Positions 17,781-27,375 of a stretch of DNA of 64,000 nt are shown here, in pieces (position 1 is the stretch's first letter; every line of letters starts with the position of its first letter). The notes under the pieces are model-generated. The model worked only from the letters and a program-made list of their open reading frames with translations. It did no database searches and was not told where the DNA came from. Source of the DNA: Arenibacter sp040216555 (GTDB taxonomy: Bacteria > Bacteroidota > Bacteroidia > Flavobacteriales > Flavobacteriaceae); NCBI GenBank assembly GCA_040216555.1, contig JAVJOW010000008.1:62001-126000 (forward strand), given 5' to 3'. The translations under genes and the position numbers were made by a program.

Positions 17781-19280
17781 TCAATTCGTATACACTGAAA
17801 CAGTCAAAAAAATCATCGTGGTGAGGACCAAGATCAGCATCAGGGGAATCACAAACCTCAACCACCTATTGAATCCTATTTTTACTATGGCCAAAGCTGC
17901 CAAGATTAAGCCTGTGGGATTGATCAAATAAAATAAGCCCATTCCATATAGGTAGGTGTCGACAATTATTTCCCTGCCTATATGGACTGTATCTGCCAAA
18001 GGCGAAAAAATTGGCATAGTCAATACCGCCATACCTGAAGATGATGGCATAAAAAAGGATAGTCCCCCATAAATAAAGAGCATTACGTTGGCGAATACTC
18101 CTTTGTGCATGTCTTCGGTGATGTTACTGGCATAAAACAAAATGGTATCGCTAATAAGCCCGTCCTCCATCAGTATGGTTACCCCTCTTGCTATACCTAC
18201 GATAAAGGCCACGCTGAGCAGATCGGCAGCTCCCTTGGCAAAGGCCTCCACAAAGTCGCTTTCCTTAATTCTCGCAATAATACCAATGATAATGGCCCCA
18301 ACTAGAAAGGTGGCCGTCATTTCCACAAACCACCAATCCATAAAGGAAACTCCAACTATCATTACTATGAAGCTCAATGAAAATACCAAGATAATCAACC
18401 GCAGTCTATGGGTGAATTTTATATTAGTATTCAACGAATCCAATCTAAAAAGATGTTCAATGTTCTCTTTTTGATCATAAATAATCGACTTTGAAGGATC
18501 CGCTTTTACCCGTTTGGCGTACCTGAGAATATAAACAATGGCGATGGTGGTACACAACAGTAGCATAATGATACGGTTATTGAGCCCAGTAGTCCAATTT
18601 ATTCCTGCCGCATCAGAGGCAATAATAGTAGCAAACGGATTTACCGTAGAGCACATGGTGCCAATACTGGAACCCAGAAAAACACAACTTAGACCTACCA
18701 TAGCATCATATTTGGCCGCCAGGAACACGGGTATCAATATTGGATAGAACGCCATGGTTTCTTCTGCCAGGCCAAAGGTAGTCCCCCCAAGGGCAATTAG
18801 GGTAGTTACTGTAATGATCAGCACGTACTCCCTGCCCTTTAGCACTTTAGCCATCCAGGAAATACCTGCATCAAAAGCTCCTGTAAGATTCATGATACCA
18901 ATTAGTCCACCGATAATAAGTATCAAAAAAATGATGTCTGCCGCTGCTATAATTCCTTTTATGGGCGATTGGGCCAAGGCTGCAAAACCCTGTGGTTGTG
19001 CCTCCATTTCCTTGTAGGTATTGGGAATACCAATGGGTTTATAGATATCGCCATTGGTGAATTTTTCAATTGGGATTTTTATTCCCAGCCCTTCTAAAAT
19101 TGCCTGGGTTGCAGGTAAGACAACACTTTCTCCCTGACTTATTTTAGTAAAACTATTGCCTTTGGAATCATATGCCAGACTATCATATTTACCAGCAGGA
19201 ACAAGCCATGTTAACATAGTCACCAATACAGCGATAAGTATAAGAATAGTTTGGGCTGTTGGAAATTTTAGTTTTTTCAT
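17781..19280 (-). CDS. YfcC-family membrane carrier
   Basis: The 499-residue integral membrane protein has about 12 hydrophobic segments. It matches the YfcC/C4-dicarboxylate-type carriers (ArsB/NhaD-like ion transporter superfamily): a first helix ending in WLVPAGKYD, then GGLIGIMNLTGAFDAGI, GGTTFGLAEETMAFYPI, GSSIGTMCSTVNPFATIIAS and MPSSSGMAVLTMPIFSPLAD, the re-entrant signature regions. Relatives move dicarboxylates, amino acids or peptides; the substrate is unknown. Monocistronic. Confidence 0.87.
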   Translation of the reverse strand: MKKLKFPTAQTILILIAVLVTMLTWLVPAGKYDSLAYDSKGNSFTKISQGESVVLPATQAILEGLGIKIPIEKFTNGDIYKPIGIPNTYKEMEAQPQGFAALAQSPIKGIIAAADIIFLILIIGGLIGIMNLTGAFDAGISWMAKVLKGREYVLIITVTTLIALGGTTFGLAEETMAFYPILIPVFLAAKYDAMVGLSCVFLGSSIGTMCSTVNPFATIIASDAAGINWTTGLNNRIIMLLLCTTIAIVYILRYAKRVKADPSKSIIYDQKENIEHLFRLDSLNTNIKFTHRLRLIILVFSLSFIVMIVGVSFMDWWFVEMTATFLVGAIIIGIIARIKESDFVEAFAKGAADLLSVAFIVGIARGVTILMEDGLISDTILFYASNITEDMHKGVFANVMLFIYGGLSFFMPSSSGMAVLTMPIFSPLADTVHIGREIIVDTYLYGMGLFYLINPTGLILAALAIVKIGFNRWLRFVIPLMLILVLTTMIFLTVSVYTN

Positions 19281-19355
19281 GTTTGGTGATGGTCTAGGTT
19301 TGGTCTCAGGTCAAGGTACATAATTTTAAATCATTCTTTTGACACCGAATAATGT

Positions 19356-20198
19356 TTAAAATTTCACTTTTTGCAAGAGGTAGAAATTCTCATTTAAAAT
19401 TAGTTCCTTATCCTGTATTATTTTATGGTTATAGTCCTTGGATAGGCTAAAATAATCTTGATGGTCCACCAAACTGTACCCGGATATTTCACGATAATAG
19501 GTATCTTGAATGGTTTGATAATCGCTCGCCTTGGTTTTGGAAACCTTTTCCCCAAAAAAATCAAGTAGCCTTTTAAAAGCCAATGTTTGTTTCAAATTAT
19601 CCTGAAACGATGCACTTCCAATAATATCTCCAGTATCCTGAAGGAGGTTGAATAATTGAAACAGGCTATCCGTTTCCTCCCTATCCAAAAAGAACAAAAC
19701 CCCTTCAATAAGTATAAAGCACTTTTTTTTGCCCTTTAAAGAGATAATGGTTGCCAATAACCCTTCCTTATATTCCTTACCAAAATCAACTCCTATAAAA
19801 TGTAAATTTCGCTTGGGAAGTAAATCCTCATATTGCCATTGGTCTATTTTAAATTTTTTATGACCCACTATCTCAGGCTTATCAATTTCAATATGGATTA
19901 TTTTTGGGTCCAACAAAAACGGATACATACTAAAACCAGCCCCAAAATTGATCAAAACCTCGATTCCATTTTTAATGACATTCTCCTTTATTTTATCCAA
20001 AAAATAGCTGTTCCTCAAACAGTGGGTAAATGTTTCCTCGGAGGACACCTTTGTAAGATATTCTTCGACCCATTTTTCCGTTTTTGTATTATTCCACAAA
20101 TAGGCAAAATGATCCCCACTTAACTCTACGTCAGTAGCACGAAAGGCGGAGGTTACAAATGCCGTCTCATGTATTTCAATATGGTCACTACTTAGCAT
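19356..20198 (-). CDS. LCM-family SAM-dependent methyltransferase
   Basis: The 280-residue protein is of the leucine carboxyl methyltransferase-type family of class I SAM methyltransferases. Motifs include VTSAFRATDVELSG near the N-terminus, INFGAGFSMYPF (SAM-binding motif I, with F in place of the usual L), HIEIDKPEIVGHKK (acidic motif II) and FILIEGVLFFLD (motif IV). Bacterial relatives methylate small molecules or carboxylates; the substrate is not known. Single-gene unit. Confidence 0.8.
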   Translation of the reverse strand: MLSSDHIEIHETAFVTSAFRATDVELSGDHFAYLWNNTKTEKWVEEYLTKVSSEETFTHCLRNSYFLDKIKENVIKNGIEVLINFGAGFSMYPFLLDPKIIHIEIDKPEIVGHKKFKIDQWQYEDLLPKRNLHFIGVDFGKEYKEGLLATIISLKGKKKCFILIEGVLFFLDREETDSLFQLFNLLQDTGDIIGSASFQDNLKQTLAFKRLLDFFGEKVSKTKASDYQTIQDTYYREISGYSLVDHQDYFSLSKDYNHKIIQDKELILNENFYLLQKVKF

Positions 20199-20633
20199 AT
20201 ATTTTTCAAATTAAGTTTATAGTGTACACGGTGTGATACATTCAACTATTTAAATCCCAAGGTAAAAAATCTTTTATTTCGATGGATAATTTGTTTTTGG
20301 TGGCCGCAAAATGAAGACCCATTGATACCAATTTGTCCATGAAGTCCAGAATCCTTCAATTTATAAACCAAAATAATTAACAAGAATCTATTGCACTTGG
20401 TGCATTCGTAATGATTATTCCTATAGTTTGGATTAACTGTATTGGTGAACTGGAACATTCATCCAATTATGACAGGTTCAATTGTTTAAACCCTAGAATT
20501 GGAATCAATGTATCGGGGCCATAAGTTTTCCCTAACACCCATAAGTTTTATTGATTAACATTTCAAATCCATCAGGAAAAATTATTGTAAATTTAAGGAT
20601 GAACGAATTGAAAACTTATTAAAACTATATAAA
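20199..20633. other. Intergenic region between methyltransferase and katG
   Basis: This 435-base gap has no convincing gene. The 70-codon minus-strand ORF (20246-20458) has one CxxC but no coding signature. Promoter elements for katG presumably lie in the last 100 bases; the TAAATTTA near 20590 could be a weak -7 box. No OxyR- or Fur-type site was recognised. Confidence 0.4.
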
Positions 20634-22889
20634 ATGGATAATAAAAAAGATTCAAGCCCATCATCAAATGGAAAAGTATGGGATGTTAACGGATCAAGCG
20701 CACAATGCCCCTTTTTAAATGGCGAATTGCACCAAGTAGCTGGGGGAGGCACCAGCAACCGCGAATGGTGGCCGAATCAATTAAAGTTAAATATATTGCG
20801 TCAAAATTCGTCCTTGGTAGATCCTATGGATCCCGATTTTGATTATGCTGAAGAATTTAAAAAGCTGGATCTGGCCGCCGTTAAAAAAGACCTTTACGAA
20901 TTAATGACAACAAGTCAAGATTGGTGGCCGGCAGATTATGGTCATTATGGCCCTTTCTTTATACGTATGGCATGGCATAGTGCCGGAACCTATCGTATAC
21001 AGGACGGACGTGGAGGTGCCGGTTCCGGATCACAACGCTTTGCACCATTAAATAGTTGGCCGGACAATGCCAACTTGGACAAGGCCCGTTTATTGTTATG
21101 GCCAATTAAAAAGAAATATGGCAAGAAATTATCTTGGGCCGATCTATTGATATTGGCCGGTAATTGTGCTCACGAGTCCATGGGATTAAAAATGTTCGGT
21201 TTCGCCGGAGGCCGTGAGGATATATGGGAATCCGAACAAGATGTTTATTGGGGTTCGGAAACAGAATGGATGGGCAATAAGGAACGTTATTCCGAAAACG
21301 GAGAATTGGAAACTCCTCTGGGTGGCGCCCATATGGGATTGATTTATGTAAACCCGGAAGGCCATAATGCCAATCCGGATCCTGTAGAGTCTGCACATTA
21401 TATACGCGACACTTTTGGCCGTATGGCAATGAACGACTACGAAACGGTTGCGCTTATTGCTGGGGGACATACCTTTGGCAAAACCCATGGTGCTGCAGAC
21501 CCCACCAAATATGTGGAAGCGGAGCCGGCAGCGGCAGGTATCGAAGCCCAAGGTCTTGGATGGAAGAACAACTTTGGATCCGGAGTAGGTGCGGACACTA
21601 TCACCAGTGGTATAGAAGGTGCCTGGACCAATACCCCAACCAAATGGAGCCACACTTTTTTTGAAAATCTATTCGGTTATGAGTGGGAATTGACCAAAAG
21701 TCCGGCTGGAGCACACCAATGGAAGCCCAAAAACAATGCGGGTGCAGGAACCGTTCCTGATGCACACAATCCTGACATAAAGCATGCGCCTTTTATGTTG
21801 ACCACTGACCTTTCACTGCGTATGGATCCGGCTTATGAGAAAATATCAAGGCACTTTTTGGAAAATCCGGATGAGTTTGCCGATGCATATTCACGTGCTT
21901 GGTTTAAACTGGTGCACCGCGATATGGGGCCGGTATCACGTTATCTAGGCCCAGAAGTACCTAAGGAAGAATTAATTTGGCAAGATCCCGTACCTGCCGT
22001 AGATCATGAATTGATCAACGACAGGGATATTGCCGAACTGAAAGCCAAAATTTTGGCAACTGGCCTTTCCATTTCCCAATTGGTCTCTACTGCCTGGGCT
22101 TCCGCCTCCACTTTTAGAGGATCTGATAAACGAGGAGGAGCAAATGGAGCACGTATCCGTCTAGCACCACAAAAAAATTGGAAGGTTAACAACCCAGAAC
22201 AATTAGCACTTGTTTTGGAAAAATTGGGGGCCATCCAAAAAGAATTCAATGCCGCTCAATCCGGAAATAAGAAAGTTTCTTTGGCAGACCTTATTGTCTT
22301 AGGTGGTGATGCCGCCGTTGAGAAATCCGCTCAAAATGCAGGAAAAAAAGTAACGGTTCCTTTCTCGCCCGGACGTACAGATGCAACCATAGAGCAAACC
22401 GATGTAGAAGCTTTTGAGGTCCTCGAACCACGAGCGGATGGTTTCAGAAATTACGTCAAGGAAACTTACGGCGTTACCTCAGAAGAAATGCTTGTCGACA
22501 AGGCTCAATTATTGACCTTGACCGCTCCCGAAATGACGGTACTCCTTGGTGGCATGCGTGTTCTTAATACCAACTATAATGGTTCCCAACACGGTGTTTT
22601 CACGAAACGCCCTGGAGCCTTGACGAACGACTTCTTTTTGAATTTGCTCGATATGGGAACTACTTGGAAGGGTATTTCGGATTCCCAAGACGTCTTTGAA
22701 GGGCGTAGCCGCAAGACTGGAGAATTTAAATGGACCGGTACCCGTGCCGATCTTATTTTTGGATCCAATTCCGAGCTACGGGCCATTGCAGAAGTTTATG
22801 CCTGCGAGGATTCTGGAGATAAGTTTGTAAAAGATTTTGTTGCCGCCTGGACCAAGGTAATGAACTTGGATCGTTTTGATTTGGCTTAA
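20634..22889 (+). CDS. katG: Catalase-peroxidase KatG
   Basis: The 751-residue haem enzyme has both KatG halves. The active catalytic residues are in place: Arg111, Trp114 and His115 in FFIRMAWHSAGTYR. The Trp-Tyr-Met adduct needed for catalase activity is Trp114-Tyr238-Met264 (LIYVNPEG and FGRMAM), and the proximal haem ligand is His279 in IAGGHTFGKTHG. The C-terminal half begins near PAVDHELINDRDIAELK and has lost haem binding, as usual. It breaks down H2O2 in the cytoplasm. Length and motif spacing match the family. Single gene with its own terminator. Confidence 0.97.
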   Translation: MDNKKDSSPSSNGKVWDVNGSSAQCPFLNGELHQVAGGGTSNREWWPNQLKLNILRQNSSLVDPMDPDFDYAEEFKKLDLAAVKKDLYELMTTSQDWWPADYGHYGPFFIRMAWHSAGTYRIQDGRGGAGSGSQRFAPLNSWPDNANLDKARLLLWPIKKKYGKKLSWADLLILAGNCAHESMGLKMFGFAGGREDIWESEQDVYWGSETEWMGNKERYSENGELETPLGGAHMGLIYVNPEGHNANPDPVESAHYIRDTFGRMAMNDYETVALIAGGHTFGKTHGAADPTKYVEAEPAAAGIEAQGLGWKNNFGSGVGADTITSGIEGAWTNTPTKWSHTFFENLFGYEWELTKSPAGAHQWKPKNNAGAGTVPDAHNPDIKHAPFMLTTDLSLRMDPAYEKISRHFLENPDEFADAYSRAWFKLVHRDMGPVSRYLGPEVPKEELIWQDPVPAVDHELINDRDIAELKAKILATGLSISQLVSTAWASASTFRGSDKRGGANGARIRLAPQKNWKVNNPEQLALVLEKLGAIQKEFNAAQSGNKKVSLADLIVLGGDAAVEKSAQNAGKKVTVPFSPGRTDATIEQTDVEAFEVLEPRADGFRNYVKETYGVTSEEMLVDKAQLLTLTAPEMTVLLGGMRVLNTNYNGSQHGVFTKRPGALTNDFFLNLLDMGTTWKGISDSQDVFEGRSRKTGEFKWTGTRADLIFGSNSELRAIAEVYACEDSGDKFVKDFVAAWTKVMNLDRFDLA

Positions 22890-22970
22890 AAATATCTCCC
22901 TAAACGGAATATTCACGAGAAATAGCTTTCCTGAAGGTATGAGTTATTAAAAGATTGAAACGTACCTTAA

Positions 22971-23008
22971 AAACCTCTTCATAATAAATCGTGGAGAGGT
23001 TTTTTTTG
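22971..23008 (+). terminator. katG terminator
   Basis: AAACCTCT (22971-22978) pairs with AGAGGTTT (22995-23002) and is followed by a run of T. It lies 82 bases after the katG stop and faces the convergent hexosaminidase gene. Confidence 0.75.
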
Positions 23009-23089
23009 TAATGAAGTCAAAGCCTAAATTTCGAAGTCTGTTAGGACCACCGTTTAAATGCCTCTGAGCATTCTGTCATTGAGATATTG

Positions 23090-25375
23090 CTACTTTACAG
23101 ATATCTCATCTACAAATAGCCATGCAGGACCTTTTTGTATATGCCATTCAGGAAGCACAGATCTATTTTTGGCGAATATTTTTATATGAGAAACGTCTTG
23201 TTTGTCAAAATTGGATTTTATGGTCTTAATTATTGGCTCTCTTTTTTCTTGGGTATCAATAGATTCACTAAATACCGTATGATAATTTGTGCCATCCTTT
23301 GATATTGAAATAATCACCTGGGTAGGTAACATAACGGACGTAGCTCCTATATCCTGAAAGAAGTTTAAACCTACATAGGAAAGCTCCTTAACGCTGCCTA
23401 AATCAATAAGAACCTCAAAATCCTTTTCTTGAATTCCTTGCCAACTGGGATCATCACCTCGGGCAATGGCAAACTTATTATCTAATAATGCCTTATCCCC
23501 TCCTCCACTATAGGTCTCATTATAGGCATTGGTATAAATTACCTTACATTGATCTCCAAAACCAGTGGAAAACATTTTTTTCAATGGAAAGCCTATAGGT
23601 TTTCCATTCCTAAAGCACTGTGCATTTAACTCTATGGCAGAGGAATAGCGAATAGGTTCCTTGTACAAGGTGGATTTCGTGTGCGGATCGGTACCGTCCA
23701 ACGTATATCTAATTTCATAAAGGCCCAATTCATTATGTAATGAAAGACTGAATTCTTTATTCACTTTATCATAACTTACCTCATAATCAGGAGACAACGA
23801 ACTTCCAGAAAAATTATATCCCAATTCGTCCAATCTATCAAAATGGACATCCAATTTGTTAATAAAATCGTCTTTATTTTTTTGATCCACATTGGTCCAA
23901 AGAGCTTCCGAAAGAGCACTAATTCTGGGAAGCATCATATATTGGATATGGCTTAAACTTTTCACCTGCTCGGTCCAAAGATTACCTTGAGCACCTAGAA
24001 TATGATGTTTTTTGTCCGGAGCAATGTCTTCTGGAACAGGATTAAAATCATATATCTTCAATACATTGTTATAACCACCCCATGAAGGCGGTTCATATTC
24101 ACTTTTACCCTGACTGTGATCTAAATACAAAGGGTCTCCCGGAGACATTACCACATCATGTCCGGTATTTGCGGCTTCAATACCACCGGCAAAACCTCGC
24201 CATGACATCACGGTAGCCCTTTCTGGCAACCCACCTTCCAAAATTTCATCCCAACCAATAAGTTTTCTGTTCTTGGAATTGATATATTTCTCCATTCTGC
24301 CAACAAAATAACTCTGCAATTCCTCCGCAGTTTGCAGGTTTTCCTGCTGCATTCTTTTTTTACATTTATCGCATTTCATCCACGATTCTTTCCCTACTTC
24401 ATCACCGCCAATATGTAAATATTCATTGGGAAATATTTCCACTAGCTCACTAATTATATTTTGTAGAAATTCAAATGTCCCCTCGTTCCCGGCACAATAA
24501 ACTCCAGTAATGAGGTCCGTATCGCAAGAAAATTCCGGATAACATTGTAACGCAGCCTCCGAATGCCCCGGCATTTCTATCTCGGGAATTATATCTATGT
24601 ACCGTTCTTTGGCATAGGCGACAATCTCTCTCAGATCATCTTTGGTGTAGTAGCCGCCGTAAACTTCACCACCGCCATCCTTGTAGGTCGTTTCAAAATC
24701 CTCCCAAGGTTTCTTATCTCCCTTAACTTTTCTCCATGCCCCTTTTTTGGTCAACTCGGGATAGGCATCGATTTGAATTCTCCAGCCAATTCCATCCACT
24801 AAATGCCAATGGAATTTATTCATCTTGTGCATTGCAAGGATATCGATGACTTTTTTTACGGAATCTTTGGGAACAAAATGTCTTGCTACATCCAACATCA
24901 TACCTCTCCATTTATATGCTGGGGCGTCATTAATGGATACGTAGTTGAGCAATGGTCCTTTAACAGTAGCCTTAGGCGATAACATTTGCTTTAAGGTTTG
25001 GATGCCATAAAAAACACCTTGCTCGGAACTTCCTTTAATAACTACACCCTTCTTCCCAATGGTTAAACTATAAGCGCCATAATCCCCATCCCCTGATGTT
25101 TTAATCAAATGAATTGCATTGTCCTGTACCGTAGTGGAAAATTCAAGTGCCAAATTGAAATTATCTTTAAAAAATGAACGCAGTTCATTGGGCATATGCT
25201 GGCCCTCAATATTATTTTCTACGACAATTACAGTTTTGTCATTAATTGAAAAAACACCTTCCTGAAAATTTATTTCATTGGGTTGAGGAATAATTCCCAT
25301 TTTTGGTGGTTTCGGATTATTACACCCAATAAACACTGATAATATAATTAACTGGGTATATCTTCTAAAGTCCAT
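23090..25375 (-). CDS. GH20 beta-N-acetylhexosaminidase lipoprotein
   Basis: This protein of about 761 residues has a lipobox VFIGC (Cys18). A GH20 N-terminal domain (GH20b) covers about residues 25-150, followed by the catalytic barrel from KWRGMMLDVARHF, with the signature HIGGDE (catalytic pair Asp325-Glu326) and later WDEILEGGLPERATVMSWRG. After about residue 530 there is a chitobiase C-terminal-type domain (YTLDGTDP) and a final discoidin-like domain (LIDLGSVKELSYVGL). It removes terminal GlcNAc/GalNAc from glycans at the cell surface or in the periplasm. It is alone, not in a chitin operon. The ATG shown precedes a normal signal; a TTG lies 18 bases upstream. Confidence 0.93.
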   Translation of the reverse strand: MDFRRYTQLIILSVFIGCNNPKPPKMGIIPQPNEINFQEGVFSINDKTVIVVENNIEGQHMPNELRSFFKDNFNLALEFSTTVQDNAIHLIKTSGDGDYGAYSLTIGKKGVVIKGSSEQGVFYGIQTLKQMLSPKATVKGPLLNYVSINDAPAYKWRGMMLDVARHFVPKDSVKKVIDILAMHKMNKFHWHLVDGIGWRIQIDAYPELTKKGAWRKVKGDKKPWEDFETTYKDGGGEVYGGYYTKDDLREIVAYAKERYIDIIPEIEMPGHSEAALQCYPEFSCDTDLITGVYCAGNEGTFEFLQNIISELVEIFPNEYLHIGGDEVGKESWMKCDKCKKRMQQENLQTAEELQSYFVGRMEKYINSKNRKLIGWDEILEGGLPERATVMSWRGFAGGIEAANTGHDVVMSPGDPLYLDHSQGKSEYEPPSWGGYNNVLKIYDFNPVPEDIAPDKKHHILGAQGNLWTEQVKSLSHIQYMMLPRISALSEALWTNVDQKNKDDFINKLDVHFDRLDELGYNFSGSSLSPDYEVSYDKVNKEFSLSLHNELGLYEIRYTLDGTDPHTKSTLYKEPIRYSSAIELNAQCFRNGKPIGFPLKKMFSTGFGDQCKVIYTNAYNETYSGGGDKALLDNKFAIARGDDPSWQGIQEKDFEVLIDLGSVKELSYVGLNFFQDIGATSVMLPTQVIISISKDGTNYHTVFSESIDTQEKREPIIKTIKSNFDKQDVSHIKIFAKNRSVLPEWHIQKGPAWLFVDEISVK

Positions 25376-25557
25376 ATTTTTTTTTTGCTTCAACCTTTGT
25401 CCTTAAAAACCTCAAATATAAATGTAATTTACAAGTAGCAAATTACTGTCAAATAACCTTCATATTTTTATTAAAGTACATTGGGAAATTGCTAAGGAAG
25501 TGACTTCTTACCGTGGAATGTGGCCCATTCAGTACCATTTTCCCGATTCTCTTTTGT

Positions 25558-26238
25558 CTATTTTTCAATGATGACCGTCTCCGCTGTGGCACCAAGATCC
25601 AACAATAGTTCTGTAATATTTTGTACAAATTTTTTAGGTCCGCACAAATAAAAGTTCTGGCCAAAGTCGGATATATTATCGATAAGAAATTTGCGATCAA
25701 TTCTATTCCCCCTAAATCCCACCACATTCTCGCGGGTAAATATTTTTATAAAATTACCATCTAGCATCTGTTGCAATTCTTCTTCCATAATAACGTCCTC
25801 CGACGTTCTATTGGAATAAATCAATTTATTGCCATGTAGGTTCTTATGGGTATACAGATGTCTAAATATGGATATAAAGGGTGTAATTCCAGCACCTCCG
25901 GCAATAAAAACACCAGGCCCCTTGTATTGTATGGCCCCAAAAACCTCATGAAGAATAAGTTCCGCCCCTGCGTGGGTGCGGCCCAACATATTGGTCACCC
26001 CGTCATGATCATTATAGATCTTGATCATAAATTCCAGGAATGCATGTTCCATTATGGAGGTAAAGGTAAAGGGCCGCAATTGGTCCTTCCACTCGGGTAT
26101 ATTAATGGCAACCTCAGTTGCCTGCCCCGGAATAAAATTATAACCCGCAGGTCTTTCCACCACAAAACGTTTTACATCATGTGTAATATAATGTGTCTCC
26201 AATATCTTAACAATATGTTGCTTTTTTGCTTTCGGCAT
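25558..26238 (-). CDS. FAD/NAD(P)-binding ferredoxin reductase-type oxidoreductase
   Basis: The 226-residue soluble flavoprotein fits the FNR family without a fused ferredoxin. It has an FAD-binding half ending with the RxxxSxT-like RPFTFTSI, and an NAD(P)-binding half with VFIAGGAGITPFISIFRHL and FYLCGPKKFVQNI. Relatives pass electrons from NAD(P)H to flavodoxins, ferredoxins or oxygenases. No partner gene is adjacent. Its gene is convergent with nothing; the VIT1 gene lies upstream on the same strand after about 200 bases. Confidence 0.88.
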   Translation of the reverse strand: MPKAKKQHIVKILETHYITHDVKRFVVERPAGYNFIPGQATEVAINIPEWKDQLRPFTFTSIMEHAFLEFMIKIYNDHDGVTNMLGRTHAGAELILHEVFGAIQYKGPGVFIAGGAGITPFISIFRHLYTHKNLHGNKLIYSNRTSEDVIMEEELQQMLDGNFIKIFTRENVVGFRGNRIDRKFLIDNISDFGQNFYLCGPKKFVQNITELLLDLGATAETVIIEK

Positions 26239-26443
26239 AGTTGTGCTTAATTTGAAGATATCAAGGTAATAAATTATCTGTTAATTCCTGCCCGGCACAC
26301 ATTAGGCACAAAGCCCAAGCTTAAGAAAAATTTGTGTGAAGTTTAGTAATATAGCGCTTCATATTACACTAAATTACTAACATAAGTTTAGTTGTAGATA
26401 CAAGTGCTTGCTTTAATGCAGTTTGTACCCTGTGATGTTTTTT

Positions 26444-27160
26444 TTATCCAATATTCACGTTGAACAAATATCCCACCATAGCAGTCAATCCCATTGCTAC
26501 AGTTCCCCAAAATGTAATTCGGATAATTGCTTTTTTTATATTAGAGCCCCCGGTTTTCGCGGCTAAGGCACCCAAAACAATTAGGAAGAAAAGCGCAAAA
26601 CCATAAAGGAAATATTCCATGTTATTCAACGGTAAAAAGAGGGTTACAACAAGGGGTAGAATGCCTCCAATAGTAAAAGCTGCCCCAGAAGCAAAAGCAG
26701 CTTGCATGGGTTTGGCCTTACTTATTTCATTTAGACCCAGCTCATCCCTAATGTGTGCTCCCAACGCATCTTTAGCCGTTAATTCTTTTGCAACTGTTAA
26801 GGCCGTTTCTTTCTTAAGTCCTCTTTTTTCATAAATCGCTGCCAACAATTGCAATTCAATTTCGGGCGTTTCTTTCAATTCTATAATCTCCCGGTCAATA
26901 TCGGCTTTTTCCACATCGGTCTGTGAACTTACAGAAACGTATTCACCAGCTGCCATTGACAAGGCACCAGCTACCAATCCGGCCAAAGTTGCCAGCACAA
27001 TAGGTTCCCTGATATCGCTTGCAGCTGCAATTCCTATGGCAAGACTCGCCGTTGAAAGAATTCCGTCATTGGCACCGAGTACAGCCGCCCTTAACCAATT
27101 ACTTCGGTGGATGTAATGATTGTCCAAATAATTATCAATATTCTTTGTGGTTTCACTCAT
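26444..27160 (-). CDS. VIT1/CCC1-family Fe2+/Mn2+ transporter
   Basis: The 238-residue membrane protein has the VIT1/CCC1 signatures: the N-terminal WLRAAVLGANDGILSTASLAIG, a second helix with GLVAGALSMAAGEYVSVSSQ, a cytoplasmic metal-binding helical region with many Glu residues (about 85-145), and three C-terminal helices. It is expected to move iron or manganese across the inner membrane. Start and length are normal. Confidence 0.93.
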   Translation of the reverse strand: MSETTKNIDNYLDNHYIHRSNWLRAAVLGANDGILSTASLAIGIAAASDIREPIVLATLAGLVAGALSMAAGEYVSVSSQTDVEKADIDREIIELKETPEIELQLLAAIYEKRGLKKETALTVAKELTAKDALGAHIRDELGLNEISKAKPMQAAFASGAAFTIGGILPLVVTLFLPLNNMEYFLYGFALFFLIVLGALAAKTGGSNIKKAIIRITFWGTVAMGLTAMVGYLFNVNIG

Positions 27161-27279
27161 CTTAGTGGTTTAAGGTAATTACACTTAACATTTGACCAAA
27201 AACTTAGGCAAGGTATTGCTTTCTTTTCAGAATAGTTTTTAATAGCTATCATATTTCAAAGTTCCACCTAAAGAATATA

Positions 27280-27322
27280 GCATGCACCGCTCTGGTTTAT
27301 TTATACCCTTCGCGGTGCATGC
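27280..27322. repeat. Perfect 11-bp inverted repeat
   Basis: GCATGCACCGC (27280-27290) and GCGGTGCATGC (27312-27322) pair perfectly around a 21-base loop, between the VIT1 gene and the end of the AKR gene. It could end or stabilise the AKR transcript, but no T run follows on either strand. Confidence 0.6.
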
Positions 27323-27375
27323 AATTATTCTATTTAATCTAGTGTAGGAAATTTGATAGGATTGTAAATATCCTA

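Noticed and set aside
20246..20458. Minus-strand ORF of 70 codons with a CxxC
   Set aside because: No start context, no family resemblance, lies in a plain intergenic region.
21186..21653. Antisense ORF of 155 codons inside katG
   Set aside because: katG is intact on the other strand with all catalytic residues; the ORF is a shadow.
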